Assembly (NCBI RefSeq): GCF_949298305.1
Contig: NZ_CASFWU010000023.1
Span: 1-42,968, forward strand
Origin: an uncultured Bacteroides sp.
GTDB taxonomy: Bacteria; Bacteroidota; Bacteroidia; Bacteroidales; Bacteroidaceae
Length of the DNA: 42,968 nucleotides
Direction: 5' to 3'
The translations under genes and the position numbers were made by a program. Position 1 is the stretch's first letter. Every line of letters begins with the position of its first letter. Shown here one piece after another: positions 9,569-17,551 of the stretch. The notes below the pieces were generated by a model, which did no database searches, was not told where the DNA came from, and saw only the letters and a list, made by a program, of their open reading frames with translations.

Positions 9569-10267
9569 TTAGATTTCTTCTACTGATTTCGGGTCAATTT
9601 TAATACCCGCACTCATGGTGCTAGAAAGATAAATACTCTTAATATATGTACCCTTGGCTGTAGTCGGTTTCAATTTATTCAAAGTAGAGATGAATTCTCT
9701 TGCATTGTCACGAATTTGATCAACGCCAAATGAAACTTTACCGATGGAAGTATGAACAATACCGTTTTTATCAACTTTAAAGTCAATCTTACCTTGTTTA
9801 ACTTCCTTCACAGCTTTAGCAACATCCATAGTCACAGTACCACTCTTGGGATTCGGCATCAGTCCACGGGGACCGAGTATACGACCGAGGGCACCAATCT
9901 TACCCATAATGGACGGCATTGTGATAATCACATCAATATCAGTCCATCCACCTTTGATCTTTTCAATATATTCATCAAGACCAACATAGTCAGCTCCAGC
10001 TTCCTTTGCAGCAGCTTCTGCATCCGGTGTACAGAGCACAAGCACACGCGTAACCTTACCTGTACCGTGAGGAAGCGATACAACACCTCTCACCATCTGG
10101 TTGGCCTTACGCGGGTCAACGCCCAGACGCACATCGATATCCAGTGAAGCATCGAACTTGGTAAAAGTAATATCCTTTACCAGCTGTGCAGCTTCCTTGA
10201 GAGAGTACGATTTCCCTGCTTCAATTTTGCCTGCAGCCAACTTTTGATTTTTTGTCAGTTTACCCAT
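9569..10267 (-). CDS. rplA: 50S ribosomal protein uL1
   Basis: Encodes the 232-residue L1 protein of the ribosomal L1 stalk, which also represses its own operon in many bacteria. The sequence is complete, from MGKLTKNQKLAAGKI to a C-terminus ending SVEEI, and includes the signature segment LGPRGLMPNPKSGTVT in the middle. It is 15 nt downstream of rplK, the usual L11-L1 pairing. No separate promoter is apparent. Confidence 0.98.
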   Translation of the reverse strand: MGKLTKNQKLAAGKIEAGKSYSLKEAAQLVKDITFTKFDASLDIDVRLGVDPRKANQMVRGVVSLPHGTGKVTRVLVLCTPDAEAAAKEAGADYVGLDEYIEKIKGGWTDIDVIITMPSIMGKIGALGRILGPRGLMPNPKSGTVTMDVAKAVKEVKQGKIDFKVDKNGIVHTSIGKVSFGVDQIRDNAREFISTLNKLKPTTAKGTYIKSIYLSSTMSAGIKIDPKSVEEI

Positions 10268-10282
10268 TCTAATTGAAGTTTA

Positions 10283-10726
10283 TTAGTTATTAACCGGGAA
10301 CTCCCCTTTTACAGTGATACCCATACTTCTGGCTGTACCTGCAACCATCTTCATGGCAGCTTCTACAGTGAAACAGTTCAAGTCCGGCATCTTATCCTGA
10401 GCAATCGTACGAACCTGTTCCCAAGTAATCTCAGCAACTTTCTTACGATTAGGCTCGGCAGAACCACTCTTCACCTTTGTCAACTCAAGCAACTGAATTG
10501 CAACAGGAGGAGTCTTGATAACAAAATCAAAAGACTTGTCTGCATAGTAAGTGATAATCACAGGAAGAATCTTACCTGCCTTGTCCTGGGTTCTGGCGTT
10601 GAATTGCTTGCAAAACTCCATGATATTGATTCCCTTTGAACCCAATGCAGGGCCTACGGGAGGTGATGGGTTTGCCGCGCCTCCTTTAATCTGTAATTTG
10701 ATTAGTCCAGCAACTTCTTTAGCCAT
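10283..10726 (-). CDS. rplK: 50S ribosomal protein uL11
   Basis: Encodes the 147-residue L11 protein of the GTPase-associated centre. The N-terminal domain has the conserved GGAANPSPPVGPALGSKG proline-rich loop, the thiostrepton-binding region of the family. The C-terminal rRNA-binding domain ends with GTARSMGITVKG. It lies 59 nt after nusG and 15 nt before rplA in the usual order. Confidence 0.98.
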   Translation of the reverse strand: MAKEVAGLIKLQIKGGAANPSPPVGPALGSKGINIMEFCKQFNARTQDKAGKILPVIITYYADKSFDFVIKTPPVAIQLLELTKVKSGSAEPNRKKVAEITWEQVRTIAQDKMPDLNCFTVEAAMKMVAGTARSMGITVKGEFPVNN

Positions 10727-10785
10727 TTTCTAATTGATTTTTATATAACATTTAATAAAAGAAAATCAGCAGCGTAACACCTGCA

Positions 10786-11328
10786 TCATTCCTTTTCAAC
10801 TTGCATAAAGCCTAATTCGAGCGGAGTTTTCCGTCCGAAAATCTTAACCATGACCTTCAGTTTCTTCTTTTCAGTATTCACTTCTTCAATGATACCACTG
10901 AAACCAGTAAACGGACCGTAATTAACCTTCACAGTCTCACCGACTACGTAGGGGATGTTCAGATCCTCTCCAACATCCTGCAACTCGTCTACCGTACCAA
11001 GAATGCGATTCACTTCCGATTGTCTCAGAGGTACAGGTTTATCTGTACCACCCAAGAAGCCTATCACATTCGGAGTATTTCTCAAGTGGTGAGTTACCTC
11101 ACCTACCAGAGCAGCTTCCACCAAAACGTAACCAGGAAGATAACTTCTTTCCTTCACAATTTTTTTTCCATTGCGAACCTGATAAACCTTTTCGGTTGGA
11201 ATCAACACCTGAGATACATATTCGCCAAGATCACTATTCTTGATATCAGCCTCGAGATACTCTTTAACCTTAGCCTCTTTTCCACTAATAGCACGTAATA
11301 CGTACCATTTCTTTTCAATCTCAGACAT
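10786..11328 (-). CDS. nusG: transcription termination/antitermination protein NusG
   Basis: Encodes a 180-residue NusG. The NGN domain (about residues 6-110, KKWYVLRAISGKEAKVKEYL, then a strand with YLPGYVLVEA) binds RNA polymerase. The C-terminal KOW domain (about residues 126-175, VGETVKVNYGPFTGFSGIIEEV) contacts Rho or ribosomal S10. The length is normal, with no insertion of the UpxY/LoaP type seen in capsule-locus paralogues, so this is the housekeeping copy. It starts 12 nt after secE. Confidence 0.98.
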   Translation of the reverse strand: MSEIEKKWYVLRAISGKEAKVKEYLEADIKNSDLGEYVSQVLIPTEKVYQVRNGKKIVKERSYLPGYVLVEAALVGEVTHHLRNTPNVIGFLGGTDKPVPLRQSEVNRILGTVDELQDVGEDLNIPYVVGETVKVNYGPFTGFSGIIEEVNTEKKKLKVMVKIFGRKTPLELGFMQVEKE

Positions 11329-11340
11329 TCTCCTTTAAAA

Positions 11341-11529
11341 TTAATGTGGATAAACAAATTCCATTACATGCTGGAAACAGAAGTCCATCACAAACACTAC
11401 CACTGCAATAAGTAGGGAAGCATATAAAACAACTACTGCACTGTTAGTAAGTTCAGAATACGTAGGCCACGACACTTTATGAACAAGTTCGTCGTAAGTT
11501 TCCTTGAAATAAGCTACAATCTTCTTCAT
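11341..11529 (-). CDS. secE: preprotein translocase subunit SecE
   Basis: Encodes a 62-residue single-span SecE of the SecYEG channel. A short amphipathic N-terminal helix (ETYDELVHKVSWPTYSEL, with the family's conserved WP) precedes one transmembrane segment at about residues 30-55. This is the minimal SecE form typical of Bacteroidetes. It is sandwiched between tRNA-Trp and nusG. Confidence 0.97.
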   Translation of the reverse strand: MKKIVAYFKETYDELVHKVSWPTYSELTNSAVVVLYASLLIAVVVFVMDFCFQHVMEFVYPH

Positions 11530-11543
11530 TTCTTAAATATTAG

Positions 11544-11616
11544 CACGGGAGGAGAGGCTCGAACTCCCGACACCCGGTTTTGGAGACCGGTGCTCTACCA
11601 ACTGAGCTACTCCCGT
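11544..11616 (-). tRNA. tRNA-Trp (anticodon CCA)
   Basis: A 73-nt cloverleaf. The acceptor arms 11610-11616 and 11545-11551 pair perfectly and the discriminator is G. The anticodon arm is CCGGT-CTCCAAA-ACCGG with anticodon CCA, and the T arm contains GTTCGAG. The 3' CCA is not encoded. It is embedded between tuf and secE, as in other Bacteroidetes. Confidence 0.97.
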
Positions 11617-11624
11617 TTGAACAG

Positions 11625-11656
11625 AATCAGTTCCCGATTTACACCGGGAACTGATT
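11625..11656. repeat. 12-bp perfect hairpin between tuf and tRNA-Trp
   Basis: Positions 11625-11636 and 11645-11656 are perfect inverted repeats with an 8-nt loop, 19 nt past the tuf stop. There is no T tract on the minus-strand side, so it looks more like a processing or pause hairpin separating tuf mRNA from the tRNA than a full terminator. Confidence 0.75.
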
Positions 11657-11675
11657 GCTTTATAAAATTGATTGA

Positions 11676-12822
11676 TTAGTCGAGGATTTCAGTAATCTGA
11701 CCAGAACCTACCGTACGACCACCTTCACGGATAGCGAAGCGCAGACCTACGTTCAAGGCAACCGGATAAATCAGCGTTACAGTGATTTCTACGTTATCAC
11801 CCGGCATTACCATTTCTACGCCTTCAGGAAGAGTGATTTCACCTGTACAGTCCATAGTACGCAGATAGAACTGAGGACGATACTTGTTGTGGAACGGAGT
11901 ATGACGACCACCTTCTTCTTTCTTCAACACATAGATAGAAGCTTTGAACTTAGAGTGGGGCTTAATCTGGCCCGGCTTGCAAAGCACCATACCACGCTTG
12001 ATTTCGTTCTTGTCGATACCACGGAGCAACAGACCTACGTTATCACCGGCTTCGCCTTCATCCAACAGCTTGCGGAACATTTCAACGCCAGTTACAACGG
12101 ACTTCTTGTCTTCGCCCAGACCAAGGATTTCAACTTCGTCACCAACCTTGATAACGCCAGCTTCGATACGGCCAGTAGCAACAGTACCACGACCCGTGAT
12201 AGAGAACACGTCTTCAACCGGCATCAGGAACGGTTTATCAACGTCACGCGGAGGCAGAGGAATCCAAGTATCGCAAGCATCCATCAGCTCCATAACCTTC
12301 TCTTCCCACTTCTCAACACCGTTCAATGCGCCAAGAGCAGAACCCTGAATAAACGGAGTGTTGTCACCGTCGAAATCGTAAGCTGACAGCAGTTCACGCA
12401 TTTCCATTTCAACGAGCTCCAACATTTCGGGGTCGTCTACCATATCACATTTATTCATAAATACAACCAGTCTCGGCACGTTTACCTGACGAGCCAGAAG
12501 AATGTGCTCGCGAGTCTGAGGCATCGGACCATCAGTTGCAGCAACTACGATGATAGCACCATCCATCTGAGCAGCACCAGTTACCATGTTCTTTACATAG
12601 TCGGCGAGTTTCATACTCTACGTGAGAAGTATTGATAGTAATACCTCTTTCCTTCTCCTCGGGAGCATTATCAATCTGATCGAAAGACTTAACTTCTGAC
12701 AGGCCCTTCTTTGCCAACACTGTAGTGATAGCAGCTGTCAACGTGGTTTTACCGTGGTCTACGTGACCAATTGTACCAATGTTTACGTGAGGTTTGGTAC
12801 GTTCGAATTTCTCTTTAGCCAT
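11676..12822 (-). pseudogene. tuf: elongation factor Tu gene, frameshifted by a 38-nt deletion
   Basis: EF-Tu delivers aminoacyl-tRNA to the ribosome. The reading frame from 12822 gives a normal N-terminus with the P-loop GHVDHGKT (residues 20-27) and the switch I region up to HVEYET (residue 72). It then runs out of frame. From about 12606 downward a second frame continues normally with ADYVKNMVTGAAQMD, the NKCD motif, domains 2 and 3, and the stop at 11676. Relative to the standard 394-residue protein the missing stretch is ANRHYAHVDCPGH (residues 73-85). The span is 1147 nt instead of 1185, exactly 38 nt short. The loss removes the G3 motif (DCPGH) and the catalytic His, so neither half can work. 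tuf is essential and usually single-copy in Bacteroides, so a sequencing or assembly error is more likely than a true pseudogene. The rest of the gene is undamaged. Confidence 0.95.
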
Positions 12823-12870
12823 AGCTTTACTTGTTATTTATTTGATTAATGATCAACTTTACCCTTCTTG

Positions 12871-12942
<72 letters not shown>

Positions 12943-12958
12943 AAAATAAATGAGAGTG

Positions 12959-13041
12959 TGGGCAAAGATGGATTCGAACCACCGAAGGCGTAAGCCAGCA
13001 GATTTACAGTCTGCCCCATTTGGCCACTCTGGAATTTGCCC
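12959..13041 (-). tRNA. tRNA-Tyr (anticodon GTA)
   Basis: An 83-nt class II tRNA with acceptor GGGCAAA/TTTGCCC (13035-13041 with 12960-12966) and discriminator A. The anticodon loop is CTGTAAA (GTA), and there is a long variable arm as expected for bacterial tRNA-Tyr. No CCA is encoded. Confidence 0.97.
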
Positions 13042-13072
13042 TTTTATTCAGGAATTACCCGATTACATTTTG

Positions 13073-13146
13073 AGCCTCTTGTCGGATTCGAACCAACGAC
13101 CCCGAGATTACAAATCACGTGCTCTGGCCAACTGAGCTAAAGAGGC
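13073..13146 (-). tRNA. tRNA-Thr (anticodon TGT)
   Basis: A 74-nt cloverleaf with acceptor GCCTCTT/AAGAGGC (13140-13146 with 13074-13080) and discriminator T. The anticodon arm is CGTGA-TTTGTAA-TCTCG with anticodon TGT. The stem has a T-T mismatch in its middle pair. It is first in the tRNA block and about 45 nt downstream of the predicted transcription start. Confidence 0.96.
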
Positions 13147-13152
13147 AATTTC

Positions 13153-13202
13153 AAAATTGCAGCCGTCACAATCATATACGTGAGCGAAACGGCTGCAAAT
13201 TT
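13153..13202. repeat. hairpin overlapping the promoter of the tRNA-tuf-rpoBC unit
   Basis: Arms 13157-13166 and 13189-13198 are a perfect 10-bp inverted repeat around a 22-nt loop. After one mismatch, pairing extends for three more base pairs to 13153 and 13202. The right arm overlaps the -7 element (13196-13203) and the predicted start site. It also lies 38 nt past the hpf stop, so it may act as a weak terminator for hpf or as a leader structure. Confidence 0.75.
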
Positions 13203-13226
13203 AGGGATTTATTTTTTACCCGCAAA
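13196..13226 (-). promoter_or_regulatory. Bacteroides-type promoter for tRNA-tuf-rpoBC operon
   Basis: On the minus strand, TTTG (13223-13226) is followed by a 19-nt spacer and TAAATTTG (13196-13203). This is an exact match to the Bacteroides primary sigma consensus TTTG-N19-TAnnTTTG. The start site should be near 13190. It lies in the 94-nt gap between hpf and tRNA-Thr(TGT) and is the only strong promoter seen upstream of tuf, secE-nusG, the ribosomal proteins and rpoBC. Confidence 0.85.
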
Positions 13227-13240
13227 ATTTTAGCGGAATT

Positions 13241-13540
13241 TTATTTGCTTCGTTGTTTTTCCTTGTATTTAACCAGCTGTTTTTCCAAAGCTTCAAGACA
13301 CAAGTCCACCGCTTCTTCAAACGTATCACAAACCTTGTTCGCATAAAACTCGCCGTTCGGGACCAATACCTTCACGCCAGCTTCCTTGTTTTCGGCTGTT
13401 TCTGGTTTAACTACCTTTAATGACACCTCTACTTTCTTTATATCATCGTAAAATCTTTCCAATTTAGCAACCTTTTTCTGAATAAAAGCCTGCAATTGCT
13501 CTGACGCGTCAAAGTGAATCGATTGAATTCTTACTTCCAT
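13241..13540 (-). CDS. hpf: ribosome hibernation promoting factor (short HPF/RaiA family)
   Basis: Encodes a 99-residue protein of the sigma-54 modulation/YfiA family, which binds in the 30S decoding region and stabilises idle ribosomes. The family N-terminus (MEVRIQSIHFDASEQLQAFIQKKVAKLERF) and the helix DTFEEAVDLCLEALEKQL are present. It is the short form, lacking the C-terminal dimerisation domain of long HPF. It starts 16 nt after the recombinase gene and is probably co-transcribed with rpsU and that gene. Confidence 0.93.
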   Translation of the reverse strand: MEVRIQSIHFDASEQLQAFIQKKVAKLERFYDDIKKVEVSLKVVKPETAENKEAGVKVLVPNGEFYANKVCDTFEEAVDLCLEALEKQLVKYKEKQRSK

Positions 13541-13556
13541 ACTTACCTCCTTTTCT

Positions 13557-14441
13557 TTAGGCCCGAGGATGAGCCTGATTATACACTTTTTTTAGCTCCT
13601 CAAAAGTGGTATGCGTATAAATTTCAGTCGTTGCCAAGCTCTCGTGCCCGAGGAGTTCCTTGATGGCTCCAAGTTCAGCATCATGATTCAGCATCGTTGT
13701 TGCAAAGGTATGTCTCAGCACGTGAGGCGTCCTTTTCTTTACCGTTACCACCTTCGAAAGATTACGTTTCACAACATTTGTAACGACGGCACGAGAAACA
13801 CGCTCACCATTTTCACGGACAAAAAACGCTTCCCCATGCTCGGGCACTGCTTCGTCCCGCACGCCGACATATTCTTGCATCGAAACCCTCAACTCCTCGT
13901 CAAACGGAATCAGCCGTTGTTTATTACGCTTTCCAGTCACCTTAATAAGCGAGGCAGAAAAATCCACGTTCTTATCATCCAACCCCACCAATTCCGAGAG
14001 TCGCATACCAGTGGCATAGAACATCTCAATAATCAGGTGATCGCGGCAACCTTTAAAGCCCTCACCGAAATCAACGTCATCCAGCAACCGATTCATCTCA
14101 CTTTCCTTCAAAAAGACAGGCAAAGGCTTCTTACACTTAGGTCCCGTCACCTTACGCAACGGATCCACCGCCACCTCGCCTTTCCGCAGAAGGTATTTGT
14201 AATACGAACGGACAGAACTCAGTTTTCGATTTATCGTGGAAGCAGCGTAACCCTCATCCATCATAGAAACAATCCACTCACGGACGAGTCCTGCATCCAC
14301 CTCCGAAGGAGCCAAGTCTCCGACATTCTCCTCAACGAATTTCTGCAATTCCTGAACGTCAGTCCGGTAATATCCAACCGTCCCCGCAGAATAGCCTCGC
14401 TCATAAAGCAGATAGTCAAGAAAAGATTCTGTCGACAACAT
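13557..14441 (-). CDS. tyrosine recombinase, XerC/XerD family
   Basis: Encodes a 294-residue tyrosine recombinase with the size and layout of XerC/XerD, which resolve chromosome dimers at dif. The N-terminal SAM-like DNA-binding domain covers about residues 1-90. The catalytic domain carries Arg147 (GMRLSEL), Lys171 (TGKRNKQRLIPF), His240 and Arg243 (HVLRHTFAT), His266 (LLGHESLATT) and the nucleophile Tyr275 (EIYTHTT), so the full R-K-H-R-H-Y set is present. Its fixed place between rpsU and hpf, rather than next to mobile DNA, supports a housekeeping Xer role. The sequence alone does not say whether it is the XerC or XerD partner. Confidence 0.93.
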   Translation of the reverse strand: MLSTESFLDYLLYERGYSAGTVGYYRTDVQELQKFVEENVGDLAPSEVDAGLVREWIVSMMDEGYAASTINRKLSSVRSYYKYLLRKGEVAVDPLRKVTGPKCKKPLPVFLKESEMNRLLDDVDFGEGFKGCRDHLIIEMFYATGMRLSELVGLDDKNVDFSASLIKVTGKRNKQRLIPFDEELRVSMQEYVGVRDEAVPEHGEAFFVRENGERVSRAVVTNVVKRNLSKVVTVKKRTPHVLRHTFATTMLNHDAELGAIKELLGHESLATTEIYTHTTFEELKKVYNQAHPRA

Positions 14442-14513
14442 AATCGTTACACATCAAATCATGCAACGAATGTATGAAAAAGAATTCAATAATTCAAAGG
14501 AATTTACGAATTA

Positions 14514-14705
14514 TTAATCTTCTACTTGCTGAAGTTTTTGAACGTAAATGGCACGTTCTTTCTTAAGTCTCTTTGTTACAGACGGTTTGTCAAACTGTTG
14601 TCTGTTTCTCAACTCTTTTACGATGCCAGTCTTTTCAAATTTACGTTTGAATTTCTTCAGCGCTTTCTCAATGTTTTCGCCTTCTTTTACAGGTACTACA
14701 ATCAT
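14514..14705 (-). CDS. rpsU: 30S ribosomal protein bS21
   Basis: Encodes a 63-residue, very basic protein with the bS21 pattern (MIVVPVKEGENIEKALKKFKRKFEKTG). In Bacteroidetes bS21 is involved in sequestering the anti-Shine-Dalgarno region of 16S rRNA. It has its own strong promoter (14737-14767) and is followed after 72 nt by the recombinase gene. It is short and complete. Confidence 0.96.
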   Translation of the reverse strand: MIVVPVKEGENIEKALKKFKRKFEKTGIVKELRNRQQFDKPSVTKRLKKERAIYVQKLQQVED

Positions 14706-14736
14706 GTTTAAAAATCTCGCGATTAAATTCGAGCTG

Positions 14737-14767
14737 CAAAATTACACATACTTTCTTTATTTACAAA
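14737..14767 (-). promoter_or_regulatory. promoter of rpsU
   Basis: On the minus strand, TTTG (14764-14767), a 19-nt spacer and TAATTTTG (14737-14744) match TTTG-N19-TAnnTTTG exactly. The predicted start, near 14731, leaves a leader of about 25 nt before the rpsU ATG. Confidence 0.85.
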
Positions 14768-15088
14768 ACTTTCGGCCAAAAAATCAATTCACTGCACAAT
14801 CTAAATCCATCGCAGCAGATTTAGCAAGATTCAGAAATCGAAGCCAACATAGAACCCAAAGTCTGCTTACTTGAAAGTAATTACGGCTCTGACAAATGCA
14901 GCGGAATACACTTTCTTCAGCAAAGCGGCCCTCTCCAGGCCGAAAAGGAGTCCTTTCTTCCTAAAAAAGCATGCTTTTCCCCAGCCGAGGATACAACATA
15001 GCCAGAAAGTGAGTATCTTTGGAGAAGAATTCATCCGGAGGATTCCCGAAGGCCGGGCTTCTCCTTTCACAATTTATCATTTTTCAAT
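14768..15088. other. intergenic region between divergent rpsU and pepP
   Basis: No gene is supported here. The region holds TATCTTTG at 15014-15021 on the plus strand, a match to the -7 element, with no TTG at the right distance upstream; it may serve the aminopeptidase gene. On the minus strand 14831-14866 encodes ADFGFYVGFDF before a stop, a beta-barrel-like tail without a supporting gene. An open frame from 14871 overlaps the aminopeptidase start and has no family features. Confidence 0.5.
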
Positions 15089-16870
15089 ATGGTTCAGGAC
15101 ATCAAGCAACGTCTGGAAGCCCTTCGAAGGCTTTTAAAGGCAGAAGGTTTAGCCGCTTTCATCATTCCCAGCACCGATTCCCACATGAGCGAATATGTAG
15201 CACCGCACTGGCAAACAAGGGAGTGGATTTCAGGATTCACCGGTTCGGCAGGAACAGCAGTAATCACACTTCAAGAAGCGGGATTATGGACAGACTCCCG
15301 TTACTTTCTACAAGCAGCCCGCCAACTGGAAGGAAGCGGCATTACACTTTACAAAGAAATGTTACCCGAAACACCAGACATCCCAACGTTCCTGGCCACA
15401 ACCCTCCAACCGGGTGATACGGTCGGTATTGACGGCACTGTCTTTTCAGCAGCCGAAGCCCGCAACCTGCAGCAGCGGCTGGCTTCCAAAGGTATCAGGT
15501 TGAGAAGCATCAACGACCCGCTGAAAGACATCTGGGAAGACCGTCCGCCCATGCCTGAAGCCCCGGCATTCGTCTACGACACTTGTTTTGCAGGCAAAAG
15601 TTGTACGGAAAAGCTGGCAGAGATACGCAGGCAGATGAATGCCAAAGGAATTGAGGCACTACTGGTGCCCGCACTTGACGAGATTGCATGGACGCTGAAC
15701 ATTCGTGGCAACGATGTTCACTGCAACCCCGTAGTAGTAAGCTATCTGTTGATTGGGCTTCGGGACGCACACCTTTTCATCGAACCGTCCAAAGTGAACC
15801 AAAAACTGGCAGAGCATCTGCAAGAGGCAACAGTCACCCTTCACCCTTACACCGAAATCTATCACTTTCTGAGCCAGCTGGACGCCTGCAACATTCAATT
15901 AAGCCCTAACCAGACAAACCACGCGCTCTACACCTCCATTCGTTCCGGTTGCCGCATCATTGAGGACAATTCACCCGTAGCCCTACTGAAAGCCGTGCGC
16001 AACGAACAGGAAATAAAAGGCCTACGTTCCGCCATGCTGAAAGACGGAGTGGCGCTGGTGAAATTTCTGAAATGGCTGGAAGAAGCTGTACCCGCAGGTC
16101 ACGAAACGGAAATCAGCGTGGACAAAAGGCTACACGAACTGCGCGCCCAACAACCTCTCTACATGGGTGAAAGCTTCGACACCATAGCCGGTTACAAAGA
16201 ACACGGTGCCATTGTACATTACGAAGCCACACCCGAAACCGATGCCATACTGAAGCCTGAAGGTTTCCTCCTGCTCGATTCAGGCGCACAATACCTGGAC
16301 GGAACCACGGACATTACCCGCACTATCGCCCTGGGACCGCTGACCGATGAAGAAAAAACAGACTACACCTTAATATTAAAGGGACACATCGACCTGGCCA
16401 TGGCCGTCTTCCCCGAAGGCACACGCGGTGTCCAGCTGGACGTACTGGCCCGTATGCCCATCTGGCAACACCGGATGAACTACCTGCACGGTACAGGACA
16501 CGGAATCGGACACTTTCTCAATGTACACGAAGGGCCACAGAGTATCCGTATGAACGAGAATCCCGTTGTATTGCGCGCAGGTATGCTCACCAGCAACGAA
16601 CCGGGCGTCTACAAAGCGGGCAGTCACGGCATCCGTACAGAAAATCTGGTACTCACCATACCGGCCGGCGAAGGGCTGTTCGGCAATTACCTGAAATTCG
16701 AGACCGTCACCCTCTGCCCCATCTGTACCAAAGGCATCGTCCGTGAAATGCTGACACCTGACGAACTGGACTGGCTCAACCGTTACCATCGTACGGTGTA
16801 CGAAAAGCTGTCTCCTGCCCTCGACGAAGACGAACGCCGCTGGCTGCAAGAAGCCTGCAGAGAAATTTGA
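15089..16870 (+). CDS. Xaa-Pro aminopeptidase (aminopeptidase P, M24B)
   Basis: Encodes a 593-residue cytosolic metallopeptidase that removes N-terminal residues preceding proline. It has the long eukaryotic-like APP1 layout: two creatinase-like N-terminal domains (about residues 5-130 and 160-300), a pita-bread catalytic domain and a C-terminal extension of about 60 residues. The dinuclear metal ligands are Asp397 (LLLDSGA), Asp408 (TTDITRT), His471 (HGTGHGIGH), Glu504 (SNEPGVY) and Glu518 (RTENLVL), so all five are present. No signal peptide is seen. It is transcribed alone, divergent from rpsU. Confidence 0.95.
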   Translation: MVQDIKQRLEALRRLLKAEGLAAFIIPSTDSHMSEYVAPHWQTREWISGFTGSAGTAVITLQEAGLWTDSRYFLQAARQLEGSGITLYKEMLPETPDIPTFLATTLQPGDTVGIDGTVFSAAEARNLQQRLASKGIRLRSINDPLKDIWEDRPPMPEAPAFVYDTCFAGKSCTEKLAEIRRQMNAKGIEALLVPALDEIAWTLNIRGNDVHCNPVVVSYLLIGLRDAHLFIEPSKVNQKLAEHLQEATVTLHPYTEIYHFLSQLDACNIQLSPNQTNHALYTSIRSGCRIIEDNSPVALLKAVRNEQEIKGLRSAMLKDGVALVKFLKWLEEAVPAGHETEISVDKRLHELRAQQPLYMGESFDTIAGYKEHGAIVHYEATPETDAILKPEGFLLLDSGAQYLDGTTDITRTIALGPLTDEEKTDYTLILKGHIDLAMAVFPEGTRGVQLDVLARMPIWQHRMNYLHGTGHGIGHFLNVHEGPQSIRMNENPVVLRAGMLTSNEPGVYKAGSHGIRTENLVLTIPAGEGLFGNYLKFETVTLCPICTKGIVREMLTPDELDWLNRYHRTVYEKLSPALDEDERRWLQEACREI

Positions 16871-16987
16871 CACCAGCAGCGATTGGCATACAGCCAGTAG
16901 TCAGCAACCTTCCGCAAGGCCGCCAACCGCGGGCCGCTTGCCACCCAAACGATAAAACCTAACGCTAACCACTAACCAATAATAAAA

Positions 16988-17503
16988 ATGGCACTAATTA
17001 AATCTGTAAGAGGCTTTACGCCCGAAATAGGAGAGAACTGTTATTTGGCAGAAAACGCCACCATTGTAGGCGATGTCAAGATGGGACACAACTGCAGTGT
17101 ATGGTTCAACACCGTACTGCGCGGCGATGTCAACTCCATCCGCATCGGCAACAACGTAAACATTCAGGACGGCAGCGTGCTGCACACACTTTACGAAAAG
17201 TCCACCATTGAAATAGGCGACCACGTATCCATCGGACACAACGTCACCATCCACGGTGCCTCCGTCCGCGACTATGCTCTGATAGGCATGGGTTCCACGT
17301 TACTGGACCACGCCGTTGTCGGCGAAGGTGCTATCGTAGCCGCCGGTTCACTGGTGCTGAGCCACACTGTCATCGAACCGGGCAGCATCTGGGGCGGTGT
17401 GCCTGCCAAATTCATCAAGAAGGTCGACCCCGAGCAAGCCAAAGAACTGAACCAGAAGATTGCCCACAATTACCTGATGTACGCCGGCTGGTACAAGGAA
17501 TAG
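16988..17503 (+). CDS. gamma-carbonic-anhydrase-like hexapeptide protein
   Basis: Encodes a 171-residue left-handed beta-helix protein of the YrdA/PaaY/gamma-CA group, built from hexapeptide repeats (IVGDVK, IGNNVN, IEIGDHV and similar). The three zinc-ligand histidines of the family are at His66 (VLHT), His84 (IGHN) and His89 (TIHG). The acidic loop of archaeal Cam is absent, as in most bacterial homologues, so carbonic anhydrase activity is uncertain and the substrate is unknown. It follows the aminopeptidase by 117 nt on the same strand. The intervening sequence has only a weak GC-rich hairpin near 16912-16942. Confidence 0.9.
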   Translation: MALIKSVRGFTPEIGENCYLAENATIVGDVKMGHNCSVWFNTVLRGDVNSIRIGNNVNIQDGSVLHTLYEKSTIEIGDHVSIGHNVTIHGASVRDYALIGMGSTLLDHAVVGEGAIVAAGSLVLSHTVIEPGSIWGGVPAKFIKKVDPEQAKELNQKIAHNYLMYAGWYKE

Positions 17504-17551
17504 CCACCACTGCGGCATACATTCTTTTCAGGAAAAGACATTGTCGAAAAC

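Noticed and set aside
12590..12625. Programmed frameshift in tuf
   Set aside because: Thirteen residues including the G3 motif are missing, so a ribosomal shift could not restore EF-Tu; it is a deletion.
13073..13146. tRNA-Thr(TGT) as a defective tRNA because of the T-T mismatch in the anticodon stem
   Set aside because: All other arms are intact and a single mid-stem mismatch is tolerated; the gene is first in a block behind a strong promoter.
13557..14441. Integrase of an integrated element
   Set aside because: The recombinase has Xer length and sits between rpsU and hpf in a housekeeping context, with no attachment-site duplication or cargo genes seen beside the neighbouring tRNAs.
14871..15137. 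88-codon plus-strand frame upstream of aminopeptidase P
   Set aside because: It overlaps the aminopeptidase start in another frame and shows no domain or signal sequence.
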